A DNA stretch of 64,000 nucleotides from Quercus robur (taxonomy: Eukaryota > Streptophyta > Magnoliopsida > Fagales > Fagaceae): positions 961,976 through 1,025,975 of the forward strand of contig NC_065543.1 in the NCBI RefSeq assembly GCF_932294415.1, in the 5' to 3' direction. Position numbers and translations under genes: made by a program. Positions within the stretch are counted from its first letter, which is position 1. Each line of letters begins with the position of its first letter. Below the pieces are notes generated by a model. The model saw only the letters and a program-made list of their open reading frames with translations, was not told the origin of the DNA and did no database searches. This document shows, piece after piece, positions 22,938 through 34,624 of this stretch.

Positions 22938-23960
22938 TCAACCATAGGAACCCTTCCTCATCCAAACAGAACAATTGTTTGGAATGAGTGTCTCATGAGA
23001 AGTGAGACGAGGGTTGGAAGAATGAGAACCGGAGATGCACATAGACAAGGAGTTAAGAGCATTAAACACTTTCTTTAACAACATGCTATTATCACTCAAA
23101 TCCGGTTTATCCTTTTTAGCACAACTTCCAAGAAGCTCAAGTTTTTCTTTTCTTTTGATTCTTTTAAAAGCATGAAACTTAGAGCATTGAGGTCTTAGAT
23201 GACCAAAGGCACCACAATGGTGACACACAATGTGTTTAGGTCCACTAGGCCTTTTGGGAAGGGATCTAGCAATATGGTTTTGTTCCCTCTTCAACTTATG
23301 ACATTGAGGTCTTATATGGCCAATCACACCACAATGGTGGCAAGTTGGAACAAACTTAGATCCATCCAAAACCTTAGGTTGAGACCTAAACAGAAGCTTT
23401 GACTTAACAACCTTTCTCTCCACCTTTTGATTTCTTTTATGTGGAGGAATGTACACCGATTTGTCCTTTAAGGTAGAACACACACTAGGCACAAAATCGG
23501 GTACCACAACATGATTGCAACAAATATTTTCATCCTTTTTAACAATAGGTTCAGCAATCAAACACTTGGCATGCATCTTAAGAGATTCATTTTCACATTT
23601 AAGATCATCAACAAGTTTGTTAGACAAAACAAGTTTAGCATCCAAGTCCATATTCAAACATTCAAACTCTTTCAGCTTTTCAAGAGAAATTTCAGCAAGT
23701 TTTTTATATTTCTCAACCAATTTGTTGGATTCATTGAGCTTAGCAATCAAATCATCCTTTTCACAAAATAACTTGCTCAAATTCTTTTGAAACTTTTTAG
23801 CATTTTTCTTCAAGAGTTTGTCAACAACACCCATAGATTCAAATAACATGTCATCACACTTATGAGGATTAACACTCATAGAGGCATTCTCACAAACACC
23901 TGGCATGTTACATTCATCACCAACCAAATCATGCAAAGAGGCATACAATGCACAATCCAT
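22938..23960 (-). CDS. Gag-like protein with coiled coil and two CCHC zinc knuckles (element B)
   Basis: A 340-codon frame from ATG 23960 (MDCALYASLHDL). An in-frame ATG further upstream lies at the LTR border and is less likely. A long Lys/Glu-rich coiled coil covers about residues 50-150. Two zinc knuckles of the CX2CX4HX4C form follow: CHHCGVIGHIRPQC and CHHCGAFGHLRPQC, separated by about 30 basic residues. The tail is basic and ends at a stop without running into protease or integrase. Such knuckles bind RNA in Copia-type Gag. The usual N-terminal Gag domain is not evident, so this may be the C-terminal half of a former Gag-Pol frame. It begins 63 bp downstream of the PBS, so it would be the first ORF of the element RNA. 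Confidence 0.7.
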   Translation of the reverse strand: MDCALYASLHDLVGDECNMPGVCENASMSVNPHKCDDMLFESMGVVDKLLKKNAKKFQKNLSKLFCEKDDLIAKLNESNKLVEKYKKLAEISLEKLKEFECLNMDLDAKLVLSNKLVDDLKCENESLKMHAKCLIAEPIVKKDENICCNHVVVPDFVPSVCSTLKDKSVYIPPHKRNQKVERKVVKSKLLFRSQPKVLDGSKFVPTCHHCGVIGHIRPQCHKLKREQNHIARSLPKRPSGPKHIVCHHCGAFGHLRPQCSKFHAFKRIKRKEKLELLGSCAKKDKPDLSDNSMLLKKVFNALNSLSMCISGSHSSNPRLTSHETLIPNNCSVWMRKGSYG

Positions 23961-24022
23961 GGCAAATAAACACAAGGGGTCAAGGATCACACTTAGGTAT
24001 TTAAACCACAACAAGTGTACCC

Positions 24023-24034
24023 GCTCTGATACCA
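24023..24034 (-). other. Primer-binding site of element B (initiator-Met tRNA type)
   Basis: Minus strand TGGTATCAGAGC, two bases inside the 5' LTR end. This matches the standard plant Copia primer site complementary to initiator methionine tRNA. Confidence 0.9.
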
Positions 24035-24036
24035 AT

Positions 24037-25136
24037 TGAAAGTTCAAATATATGTATAAACACCCTTGAATGTTTAGACCCCCAAATTACAAATTACCAA
24101 TTCAAGCTTTATATCAAACAATTAATGTGCGGAACATGAACAAAAGCTTAATACAGAATTGGAAAACAATCTAAGCCAATTAAAATCACATCCACAGCAG
24201 AAAATAAAAGGCAAAGATAAAGGGAAGAGAGATGCAAACACAAGGATAACACACGATGTGTTATCGAAGAGGAAACCGAAGCCCTCGGCGTAAAACCTCT
24301 CCGCCGCCCTCCAAGCGGTAAATAATCCACTAGAAAATGTAGTTGGGATACATGAACAGCAATAGACCCTCCAAGCCTAATCTACCCGATGTACCTAAGC
24401 CCTCCAAGCTTCTTGCTCCAACGAGGTTGCGCCGAACCTTTTTCTTTTCTAGCTTACCGGATTCCGCTACTTGACCATAGCATCAACCAATGTAAATTGG
24501 TTCCTTCCTAACTGCTTCCCGAAGCACCAAATAAACCTTTTCACAGATATGGGTATGGTGAGAAAGGATTTGGCCAAGAACCTCTCAAGGATGTATCAAT
24601 AGAGAGGAAGAGAGTAGAGGAATTTGAAGAGTCTCTTAGGTGAAGATTGTGGATGAATCAATCTTGTTTTTCTCTAGGGTTTCTCTCTCAAAATTCTCTC
24701 TGGAGGCTCTCTTTCAATCGTGGGTAAAAGGGGTATTTATACTGGAGTGGGAGAGGAATGTGAAACGTCAGGTTTTACAAAACAGGGGTGGCTCGCGGCT
24801 TGACCTCGCGGCTTGAATAAGTCGCGAGATCCAGTCGCGAGTTAACCGTATGTCCAGTTGTCCTGTTTTGTCCTGTAGTGCTCCAGCTAGCATGACTGTT
24901 CATCTTCCAGCATGCTTGGCACGTGTGCTGCTTCTGGCGGCTTGCAGCCGCGAGACACCCGCAAGTCCCAGCCGCGACACTCTGTTTTCTTGCACACTCT
25001 TGAGCAATCTTCACTCTATCTCACTCACTACCCTTACAACAAACCCACCTAAATACAGGGTTACTAAATGCTGAATTACAAGCAAATTTGGCACGGAATA
25101 AAGCCAATTAGATGGTTGAATAAATTCAACCTTACA
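24037..25136 (-). repeat. 5' LTR of element B
   Basis: 1100 bp, nearly identical to the 3' LTR. It contains the promoter. Confidence 0.9.
24734..24741 (-). promoter_or_regulatory. TATA box of the family 1 LTR (element B)
   Basis: Minus strand TATAAATA, about 395 bp from the TGTAAGG start of the LTR and conserved in most copies. Transcription would start about 30 bases further on, towards 24705. Confidence 0.6.
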
Positions 25137-26146
25137 ATATTAATTGATTTTACAATCTTTAGAAGTATGCACACAATCATAGCACAACTTAAAAATGCTT
25201 GCACAGTGACTTAAGTTTCACGAATCTGATAAAAGAAATTCACACATTCTTAAAATTGAAACCATGAATATCAAACCATGTCTAAACCAAAGACCATGAT
25301 AAACACAATTATGTAGAAAATTCAAACACCAGGAAAACAATTTTCTTTGATTCTAAAACCCAATCAATATATTATATAATCATACAAAACAAACAATGGA
25401 AGCAAACACCACAACACTACAGTAATAAATCAGAGTCACACTAAGTCGTTGGAATCGCACAGGATAAGACCCAACAATCAAAAATTCAACACACTAAGAA
25501 AAATGATTTATAAAGTAATTAAATTCAACATAACAATCATCCACACCACAGCACGAAAGACACAGTAAAAAGGGAAAAAAAATCATGCAAAAGAATAGAG
25601 CACAAAAGAAACTTGGATTTAGAGATACCTCAACTGAATCGTCTAGCTGCTATCAGTATTTATATATTGTAAGGAGAGGAAGACAGGAAGGAAGGAAAAC
25701 AGAGAGGTTGCCGTTAGAAGGGAGAGAGGCTGGCGATGATTAAATGTGAAACCGTAGAACAGAGAAGGTGGGGAAGGGGAAAGAACTAAAACGTGGGAGA
25801 CAGGAAATTAAAACCATGTGCAACAAACGGAAAGGAAAAACAAAAAGTTGCTACCGTGAAAACATAGGGTTTGAAAAGGCTTTGGGTTTGGGCTTTATGT
25901 GATATTAAATTTGTAAGAAGTGGGCTTTATGGTGAATATAGGGATGAAAATTATTTTATAATTATCTGTATTTAAAATTGATAAAAGTTATTTTAAAATT
26001 GTAGGATAAATTTAGAAAAAATGGTAGAAATGATATGGTTGCTGATGTGGTTTAATGTGAGAGTAGCAACATTAAATGCTACGTCTCAGCTTTTAGTAAT
26101 ATATTGATTAATATAAATAGGAATAATCTCATTTTCTTTGCTGTAG

Positions 26147-26216
26147 GCACTGTGTTTGCTTATGGGCAAACAAACAGTGGGAAAACCTATACAATGCGAG
26201 GCTCGGAACGATTTAG
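26147..26216 (+). pseudogene. Kinesin motor P-loop exon fragment (captured, in M2)
   Basis: After a good acceptor (TTTGCTGTAG) the frame reads GTVFAYGQTNSGKTYTMRGS. This is the nucleotide-binding P-loop of the kinesin motor, closest in style to plant kinesin-7 members. Only this exon is recognisable; the rest of the motor domain is absent upstream and downstream. The preceding intron was cut by the Helitron insertion at 16095-26107. It is the first of the row of plus-strand exon fragments. Confidence 0.7.
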
Positions 26217-26719
26217 GTTGAGTTTAATCTTTCTTGTGTGTTCTTGACTTCTTGGTCTTACTATGTAACACCAAAGCATTCAACTGGATTTCAGCATTAA
26301 GGTTTAGTGAATAGTCAAGTAGTGAGATTTTCGAATCCCCTATGTGTTTATTTGATGCATTTTTATTATCAATGCTGAGGTATGATCGAAAGAATCAATG
26401 AAGTAGCTATAATTTTCATCGTTTTTTATGATCTAATTCTATCCATCTAACAACAGTATCTTCTTTTGATTCCCTTTAGCACCTGCACCACTCCCTCAAG
26501 AGTGGCTATCACTAAACATGGTACCTTTCATGTTTTCTTAGTCACTTTCATTAATCTTATTGTTGCATTGCCAGCCTCATGAGAAGGATTGCTATCATGA
26601 GAGTGCATCAATTGAAAGACTTTTTGCAACTCTCTTCAATTTATGATTTTTACAACATTTTTTCAGATATATATTTCCTTTATAAGGAATTGCAACATTG
26701 AAATTTTGTGTAAGGAATT
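26217..26719. other. Intron-like DNA after the kinesin exon
   Basis: Two short exon-like pieces with AG acceptors (about 26480-26519 and 26574-26646) could belong to captured genes, but I cannot name a family. Confidence 0.25.
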
Positions 26720-27814
26720 TGTAAGGTTGAATTTATTCAACCATCTAATTGGCTTTATTCCGTGCCAAATTTGCTTGTAATTCAGTATTTAGTAACCCTG
26801 TATTTAGGTGGGTTTGTTGTAAGGGTAGTGAGTGAGATAGAGTGAAGATTGCTCAAGAGTGTGCAAGAAAACAGAGAGTCGCGGCTGGGACTCGCGGGTG
26901 ACTCGCGGCTGCAAGCCGCCAGAAGCAGCACACATGCCAAGCATGCTGGAAGATGAACAGTCATGCTAGCTGGAGCACTACAGGACAAAACAGGACAACT
27001 GGCCATACGGTTAACTCGCGACTGGATCTCGCGACTTAGTCAAGCCGCGAGCCACCCCTGTTTTGTAAAACCTGACGTTTCACATTCCTCTCCCACTCTA
27101 GTATAAATATCCCTTTTACCCACGATTGAAAGAGAGCTTCCAGAGAGAATTTTGTGAGAGAAACCCTAAAGAAAAACAAGATTGTTTCACCCACAATCTA
27201 TACCTTAGAGTCTCTTCAAATTCCTCTACTCTCTTCCTCTCCATTGTCAAATCCTTGAGAGGCATTATACCAAACCTGGTTCTCACCATCATCATCACTG
27301 TGAGACAGTTGTTTGGATTTCTGGGAAGCAGTTAGGAAGGAACCAATCTTCATTGGTTGATGCTACGGTCTAGTAGCGGAATCCGGGAAGCTAGAAAAGA
27401 AAAAGGTTCGGCGCAACCTCGTTGGAGCAAGAAGCTTGGAGGGCTTAGGTGCACTGGGTAGATTAGGCTTGGAGGGTCTATTGCTGTCCTTGTATCCCAA
27501 CTGTATTTTCTAGTGGATTGATTACCGCTTGGAGAGCGGCGGAGAGGTTTTACGCCGAGGACTTCGGTTTCCTCTTCGATAACACATCGCGTGTTGTCTT
27601 TGTGTTTGCATCTTCCTTCCTCTCTATCTTTGCCTTTTTACTATCTGCTGTGGTTTTATTTTGTTATGGCTTAGATAGTCTTTAACCAATTTCGTATTAT
27701 AGCATGTGTTAAGTTTCCGCACACTAGTTGTTTGACATATTGCTTGTATTGGTTAAGTTGTAATTTGGGGGTCTAAACGCTCAAAGGTGTTTTGTACACG
27801 TTTTTGAACTTTCA
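26720..27814 (+). mobile_element. Solo LTR F (family 1), TSD GAATT
   Basis: A 1095-bp LTR in plus orientation, TGTAAGG to ACTTTCA, flanked by GAATT at 26715-26719 and 27815-27819. It is the only copy of this family in the window in plus orientation. Confidence 0.9.
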
Positions 27815-28198
27815 GAATTAAAGTCTTTGAACAGCATACCTTTATAGAAATGTAATGAACATTTGATTGTGTAAAGAAATAGTGCCTTATAGTGATACAA
27901 TTGTCACACTCTGTTAAGCAGAAAACTAGGACTCTGCTTCACAGCTAGTTCTCTCTCTGCTAGTGCCTGGGGTGCTGATACAGCATATATATGAAAAGAA
28001 AAGAATCTATACTCCAGCTTCTTTTTTTATTGTGGTTATAAGGGGAGAAATAATTATCTGTCACTATCAATAGAGGGTTCTCAGAAAGTGTATCAAATGA
28101 CTTTTTGCTAATTTGCTTATGCCTGTAGGATGTTATTGTTTAATGATTGGTTACCCATTACTCTCCCCTCTCTTATATTTGTTTTGCACTGTCTTCTA

Positions 28199-28342
28199 GA
28201 ACGTTAAATTATTGCTTCATGGATGATGGTCTTGGGAAGAAAAAGGTTATCTCAAATCACTCTAAAGCTTCAACAGCTAGAGTGGATTCTCATCCAAGCT
28301 TAACTTCATCTGTTTCACAGCCACAAATTGATGATTCTTCGA
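28199..28342 (+). pseudogene. Unrecognised exon with intact splice borders (captured, in M2)
   Basis: The exon lies between CTGTCTTCTAG and TCGAG|GTACTC. The frame reads FMDDGLGKKKVISNHSKAST and continues Ser-rich to QPQIDDSSR. It has a Lys-rich and Ser/Thr-rich character without a known domain. It sits in the row of captured fragments, on the same strand. Confidence 0.35.
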
Positions 28343-28419
28343 GGTACTCTAATATTTTTTTTTGGAAAAAAGAAGTGTTAGAAACTAAGAACAAGGTTTA
28401 GAGATTTTAAATTTAGAAA

Positions 28420-29211
28420 TTAAGAACAAGAGTATAATTTATTTTTTCAAGCATCTTATATCTTTCTAGATTACTCACAAACACTTCCACCACTTTTGAA
28501 TTTTCTCTTTCAAGCTATTAATCTCAGCCTAGGTAATGTATTTTTATTTTTATTTTTAAATGGAAATGGTCAAAATGTTGATGTACTAACAAAACAATTC
28601 AACTTCTGTGTCTTTGATGTTTTCTTTGGCTAATTGTCATTCTTTCTATTTATCAATGTGTTTTGTTTCTAAAATTTGTTGCTTTGGTTTGAAGCTAGCG
28701 TTTTTAGGTGCTTCCTGTCATCGTTTACGTTAGCCAATTAATTAGTTTAGTCCAAATTTGTAATTTTGAATGGTGGGTGTGATTCATTTTGATGGTTATT
28801 CTTCAGATTCATGTGATATTTGATCTGGGTTTTCATAATTATTATTGCTTGATCGGTGGTTTTAGGTGGTAATTGCTACCAGTTATGTGTGTTCAAGCTG
28901 GCTTTTTGATTTTATTAGTGTTCTTATTGTTTGCTGTCATTACACATTTAAATTCTTTGCACAATCTGCATTGATATTATTCACAATTTCATTTCAATCC
29001 AAATACAAATGTTCCTTGGGTCTTCTATTTTCTAGTAAAAGTAAAAGAAAGCAATGTAAGCTTGAGTATTATGGACTATAATGCATATCATTTGATTGTA
29101 TTGTTGTTCATTAGCTTCTCAAATATGGCTTGACGAAATTTAAGAAACTTGCGATTTGGCACATGTTGGATTTGTCAACAACTAGGTTCTAACAAGCTTG
29201 ACAGTTTAATA
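28420..29211. other. AT-rich intron-like DNA in M2
   Basis: No supported exon or element here. Confidence 0.3.
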
Positions 29212-30052
29212 TGTACGTTTTTAGACCCCTTAAAACACAATTGGATTAACTTAGTTAATTAGCCAAGTTATTACTTAGTCCAAATTTCAGATCTAGGTTA
29301 TCACAATCAAACAATTATATCATGCATAGCAGCAGAAATATAAATAACACAAGGATATGATGACCTAGGAAACCAAACCAGTAAAAACCTGGGAAGGATT
29401 TAACCTAACTATCCTCAAGGTAAACCTGAATCCACTATGAAAGAATTGAAATTTTACAATTGGACTTAGACTACTAACATCCTATTGCTACCTACCAGTA
29501 GAAACTTACTGACACGACCACGTGCAAGCTCCGAGACCACGGACTCCTTCTTTCTTGGATTCTCTAGCAAGTACAAGCACACTCGCTTGTGTTTCTTTAA
29601 GTTCTTATGGCAGCAACTGAATGATCATCAAGTTCTTGAACGAATCTCCTCTTGATAACCCTAAGCTTGTGTAAAGGAAAGCTTCTCTCAGATCTCACAA
29701 GAGATTTACACAAACCGCAATATGAGTAACAGAAAAACGTGGCTAGGGTTTGCCTTTTATATCTAGGGAAAAACATAAAACCCTAAACGTTTTTAATGAG
29801 TTGGGGTTGAGTTGGAATTCTGCAAAAAAACTCATTCTTCCCGAGATTCGATTGATTGAGCCTAAACTTCGATCGATCGAACCAGACCGAAATGCACTAT
29901 CAATTCTGCATCAGCTCGAATCCAACTTTTCATAAAAGACACAACTTTGAGTAAGTCTAAACAAGACTAAACAACCTGTTTTGATTATGGTTTGCCAACA
30001 ATATATATTAGAGTTCTAAATACATTAGTTCCTAAGTCTTTAAAACCTAACA
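29212..30052 (-). mobile_element. Solo LTR (family 2), TSD TAATA
   Basis: An 841-bp LTR in minus orientation, related to the one at 13127-14063 (shared GATCGATCGAA words, CACGTGCAAGCTCC block and ends). It is flanked by TAATA at 29207-29211 and 30053-30057. Confidence 0.85.
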
Positions 30053-30303
30053 TAATATACATGTGAAAATTTTGGTATGCTTTTGTGAGAGTGAAAAATT
30101 AGTGAGGCTGATCAAGTAAAATAACACAATCTTGTAGATTTTTTTTTTTTAAATAAGTAATATGATAATCTTGATTCAATACTCTATGTGTGTGTGTGTT
30201 TCTTTGTGCTTCTTTGGGGATTCCATATAAACAGAATGCTCCTTTAATTGCTCTACATAGATTGTTGTCTACATTATTTTATTCATGTATCTGCTGATTC
30301 CAG

Positions 30304-32078
30304 GGATTGTCTAAAAGTTTATCATCCTGGATGTGTGGGAAAGAAAGTTTCATTTTTGGAGGGCAGAGAAAGCTGGACTTGCAGTAAGCCATTTACATTT
30401 TTCAACTTTGATAAGTTCGAATTTGATTTGATTTTTTTTTTTTTTTTAATAAATAAGTTAGGATCTGATTGTGTACCGTCTTTTCCATCAAAACATTTCC
30501 TTATCAAGTATGGCACGAATTTGGTAGATCTAGCATCCATGAAGGCTCATGCTCGATCATTTGGCTATCATCATTCCAATCTTAATAAATGATTCTGATT
30601 CTCCTATGTTACACTTTTTGATTCCAATTTTTTTTTTAAAAATCAACTATTAAAAGCTCTCTGTAACAATTTTATAATATTTATTTATTTTATAAATGTA
30701 GTGTGTGTATGTGTGAGTTATCACCTCACAAGAAATTAGTATAAAAAAATTTGTCAGTACCATTTATACTACAATTAGTTTAACATGTTTTAACTGATCC
30801 TACTGATAGGACTTCAATATATGTTGAAACTTCCTATTTTGCAGAGGGCACCTACTTAATAGTTTTTTTTATCACACTGGAATTTTGTCTCATCACATTT
30901 TCAATCACACGCTTGATTTGCAAAATTATTAAATGATAAGCTTTACATGTCAGATTGGCACTATTGCTCAATATGCCATAAATCTCCAAAGTTTCAGTGC
31001 TTTTGCTGTCCTTATGCCATATGTGAGTGCTGCATGAATGCTGCTGAGTTTGCACCAACTCGTGGGAAGAAGGGATTCTGCAGTGAGTATTTGAAGCTTG
31101 TTCTATGTGCAGAAGAAAACGTGGAGTATGATTCTGATGGGGTATGTGATGCAATCCTACAAGCTTAGTGTGAAATATATAGGTTTCCCCTCTGCTACAT
31201 CCTTTTCATTACCCAACAGTTGAAAGAATTTTCCAACAAACAGGCTATGCCTCCGTAATTACTGAAAACATAAAGCTTCTATACTTACGGAGGAGCTTAG
31301 TGGAGGTGTTATTGAAGGACTGCGATAGCTTTAGTGGAAAAATAGTGGGGAGTCTTGTGAAAGTTAAAAATGACCCCATGGATTATTTGCACAAAAAGAT
31401 AAAACCATCTTGCCCAAGTTGTAGGTAATTGTTACAAAGCAAAGTGATCTGCTAGCATGGTGTTAATATTTCAACCCATGATAAGCTTGGTCTCTTGTTT
31501 GAATTGTCTGGTTTCTTTAATAAGATAGTCTGTTAAACTAAACGTTAACCATTATCTTCAATAACTAATGATAGATTTCTTTTCTTTTATGATATTTATT
31601 CTCCCTCCTTTTTTTTTTACGGTCTCAGGCGTGAAAGAAACCTCATCAGCTGGTAAAATCAATAGTGAAATTCTCCTGCAAGCTTCCAGTGTGCCAATGG
31701 ACATTCGCATTTCCCTGCTGTCTGATTCTGACTTCACCAAGGTAACTAAATTGTTTGGAAACTTTCTCATTTTAAATGAAGCAAATATTTTTTTAAATGT
31801 TGATTAATTTATAATCGGCTGAATCAATTATTTTTCTGGTACAAGTCATAACTCATAAGAATAAATTAGGAACAGCCATGGTCTTTTTTTAAAAAAATTC
31901 CATTGAACAGTAGTTTCTAGCGTAAAATTGGAGTAGTAAGTTTAGAGTATGTTCAGTTGATCAGAAATTCCCACCCATAACTATTCCAGTGTTGCTAATT
32001 GTGTAGTGCTGTTTGCAGGAGGAATTGGAGGATTTGCAGCAAAAAGTAAAAAACAGCGTGCACAAAAAACTGACTGTT
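30304..32078 (+). pseudogene. PHD finger/Plus-3 protein fragment (At5g08430/NERD-like), captured
   Basis: Five exons with GT-AG borders. The PHD-type cysteine region comes in two exons (30304-30383, VYHPGCVG...ESWTC; 30954-31141, WHYCSICHKSPKFQCFCCPY, with paired cysteines). A Plus-3 exon follows (31244 to about 31425, YLRRSLVEVLLK...VGSLVKVKNDPMDYL). Then come 31629-31741 (EILLQASSVPMDIRISLLSD) and 32019-32078 (EELEDLQQKVKNSVHKKLTV). This order matches plant chromatin proteins with PHD, SWIB, Plus-3 and GYF domains. The SWIB part expected between the PHD and Plus-3 exons is missing, as are the N-terminus and GYF domain. The parent proteins act in chromatin and RNA-directed silencing. Confidence 0.7.
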
Positions 32079-33015
32079 GTATGTTCTGTCATTCATAAGC
32101 AGTTATCTCTCATTTATGTTGTTTTTAGTAAGTACTCTTTTCAAAGTTTCTTACCTGGCAAAAGTTTTTTTTTTTTTAAGAAAGGAAATAAAAAATAATA
32201 ATAATAAATTACCAAAGGAAGAACAATCCTATGCATGATTATTCTACAATGAGATGAATTTTAAAGTTTTAGATTTGAACACAGTTACATTTACAGAAAA
32301 GACTGAAAATCCATATGGTGCCTATCTGAAAACTATGCAATGGCAGAACATGTTTTTGAGAAGAAAAAAGCAATGAAAAGTTATCTTTGTTCTCTCAAGA
32401 AAAGTTTTCTAGCTAATTTAATTAGACGTCAATTTTTTCTGGCATTGAAATCTCTTTTTCTAAACTAAAAGAACCACCCATTTTTTTTTTATCTGAACTA
32501 AATTCTTCAACTATATTCTGTAAAAAGATCTTCAGAAATAAGGCTACAAATTATCTATCAAAAAAAGTAAGCTATAAATTGTTAGGAATTTGGTAAACTA
32601 TCTTACCATCTTCTCACCTCAACTTGAACATCCCATCATCTTGTGGAAATTCTCTTCATTTCCATTGCATGTCTGTTTAAAAATTTACTTAGATAATTGC
32701 ATGCTATTGATGTCCATTTGTTGCGTGAAACAATTACCTAGGTATACTTAGATAATTACACGCTTTTCATGTATCTTAACTATGTGAAACCATCACCTAG
32801 ATTATGGGAAAGCGGTAGCACTGGTTGCAGAAACTATGTATAAAGTAAAGAAGGTAGATATTTACACTGATCTCAAAAACATATATGCTGGTATTAAGTC
32901 ATGCAAGAATTAATTACCAAGCAGATAAATAAACAAAATAAATAAATAAATTCCAGGACTAGATGACTTCCTGGACCTTGTCAAACAATCTTAGAAGTTG
33001 TGGGATGCCTTTCAG
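32079..33015. other. Spacer between the PHD/Plus-3 and RCC1 fragments
   Basis: AT-rich; no supported exon. Confidence 0.3.
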
Positions 33016-34053
33016 GTGGTTGGCAATGGACTTTATTCAGGTATCCCCTGCTTTATTATGACATCCTTACTGAGGATCATGTTGTTATTTCTAAAAATAA
33101 ATATAGATGTAACTGGGAATAACCTGAAATAAAATGCATGTCTTTAGTTGCTACAGAGGTGTATAGTTGGGGAAGTGGTGCAAACTATCAACTTGGAACT
33201 GGCAATGAACACATACAAAAATTACCATGTAAAGTTGATTCACTTCATGGTTCTTATATCAAGTTGGTTTCTTTTGCAAAGTTCCATAGTGTAGCAGTCA
33301 GTGCCCGAGGAGAGGTCTATACTTGGGGATTTGGAAGGGGGGGCCGCCTTGGGCACCCTGACTTTGATATACACAGGTATGCTATTATATTTTTTTCTTT
33401 GATGATTTCAATTTGAAATTTTTTTATGCAACCAAATTTTGTCATTGACGCGGTATTTTATATATCAAAAAATTTTTTGCATGCAACAGAGAGTTTAAGT
33501 TTTGGATGGTATTCTAAATTAACTTAGTTTTCAATTTAAAATTTTTTCAACATATTGTCAAACTGAATTCTGAGCCTTGCACAGAATGGTATATATTTAT
33601 ATAATCTCTGATTCTCATATGCATGTTTGTGTAGGAATAGCAAAAGAATATGATCATGGGTGTAATTTGTGTGCTTGCATCCATTAACTTTAGTTTTCAC
33701 TCACAAGCTACTGAGGCACAAACAGAGTGAAAGCCCATTCTTACCTTTATGCTCAGATTTAAGTGCTTTTGGATAAAGTACAAGTTGAATTCCTGTATTT
33801 TTTTTATTTGTGAAAATGGATGATCTCACTTGCAAAATTCCTTCTTTCAGCTAATATGCTTTTTGTGAATTGTCAATCAGATGCAACTTATGATATTAAT
33901 ATATTCTTTGCAGTGGTCAAGCTGCAGTTATCACGCCCCGTCAGGTGACTTCTGGTTTAGGGTCCCGTCGGGTGAAGGCAATTGCAGCAGCTAAACATCA
34001 CACTGTTGTCGCTACAGAGGGTGGGAAAGTATTCACTTGGGGATCCAACAGAG
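33016..34053 (+). pseudogene. RCC1-repeat gene fragment (ankyrin/RCC1 IBtk-like), captured
   Basis: Three exons in one consistent frame across phases: 33016-33040 (VVGNGLYS), 33148-33376 (VYSWGSGANYQLGTGN...VYTWGFGRGGRLGHPDFD), and 33914-34053 (GQAAVITPRQVTSG...VFTWGSNRE). The repeated WG.G...LG pattern is the RCC1 beta-propeller. The junction wording resembles plant ankyrin-RCC1-BTB proteins related to Inhibitor of Bruton kinase. Ankyrin repeats upstream and the rest of the propeller are absent, so this is a fragment. All splice sites look normal and the frame is open. Confidence 0.7.
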
Positions 34054-34624
34054 GTAAATGATAAGGGAATTTAGTTGTATATTTCATAGAATTGTCAACC
34101 AGATGATATTGTGTGCCATTGTCAAAGACTTATCTATATCTACTCACTTATTGGTTAGCTAATGCGAAAGAGGCCTGCCTGTTAGTGTTGTACATGGACA
34201 TGCTTGAGATATGTCTACATGCATGTTAGTGGAATGTCTGGCAGGAAAAATGTTTATTATTATTAATATTATTTTGGATACTGTATTCATGACTAAGACA
34301 CAGTCAAGACATAGTCTTACCACGGTGAAAAAAAAAAAAAAAAAAAGAGAGAAAACAGTTCTTTTCAATAGAAGAGCCTGGGTGGCAGATATCTAAATTA
34401 ATTATTGTTAGCTTGTTGGCTTAAGCTTCTCTATTCATAAAATTTAGAACATTCTGATTTTAAAGCTTAATTTTCCAATTTGGTACAAAATCTGTCCAAT
34501 TGGAGAGTGTTATTTCTGATTGACTGATTGTTTCTGATTGGACTTACTTTGTGGAAAAACAGTGTTTATCCAAAATGTTTTTTTGAGTTTAGTTCTCAGC
34601 GTGCTGTTTAAAACATTTTGTCAG
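34054..34624. other. Spacer between the RCC1 and DapB fragments
   Basis: AT-rich with an A-run near 34327-34345. No exon supported. Confidence 0.3.

Larger units (their letters stand above)
19282..25136 (-). mobile_element. Complete LTR element B (family 1), 5855 bp, TSD ATATT
   Basis: In the minus orientation: 5' LTR 24037-25136, spacer AT, PBS matching the initiator-Met tRNA (TGGTATCAGAGC), a gag-like ORF, about 2.5 kb without pol, a polypurine tract, and 3' LTR 19282-20382. The flanks are ATATT at 19277-19281 and 25137-25141. By eye the two LTRs differ at roughly 13 of 1100 positions, so the insertion is fairly young. No protease, integrase, RT or RNase H frame exists, so it must be mobilised in trans. 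The iMet PBS and the gag-like zinc knuckles fit a Copia-related origin. It sits inside the Helitron. Confidence 0.9.
16095..26107 (-). mobile_element. Probable non-autonomous Helitron, interrupted by LTR element B
   Basis: On the minus strand the 3' end reads CCCCGCGCATTGCG, a short hairpin, then 11 bases and CTAG followed by host T (16094). The 5' end reads TCAATATATTACTAAAAGC, preceded by host A (26108). Insertion between A and T without a TSD, a terminal GC hairpin and a CTAG end are the Helitron hallmarks. Without element B the unit is about 4.15 kb. A TATAAATA box lies on the minus strand near 25662-25670, about 450 bp from the 5' end. No Rep/helicase gene is present. Two candidate captured minus-strand exons lie at about 18711-18803 and 19060-19115. 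Confidence 0.6.

Noticed and set aside
24023..24034. tRNA gene remnant
   Set aside because: Only the 12-base primer-binding site matches tRNA; there is no cloverleaf or promoter box around it.
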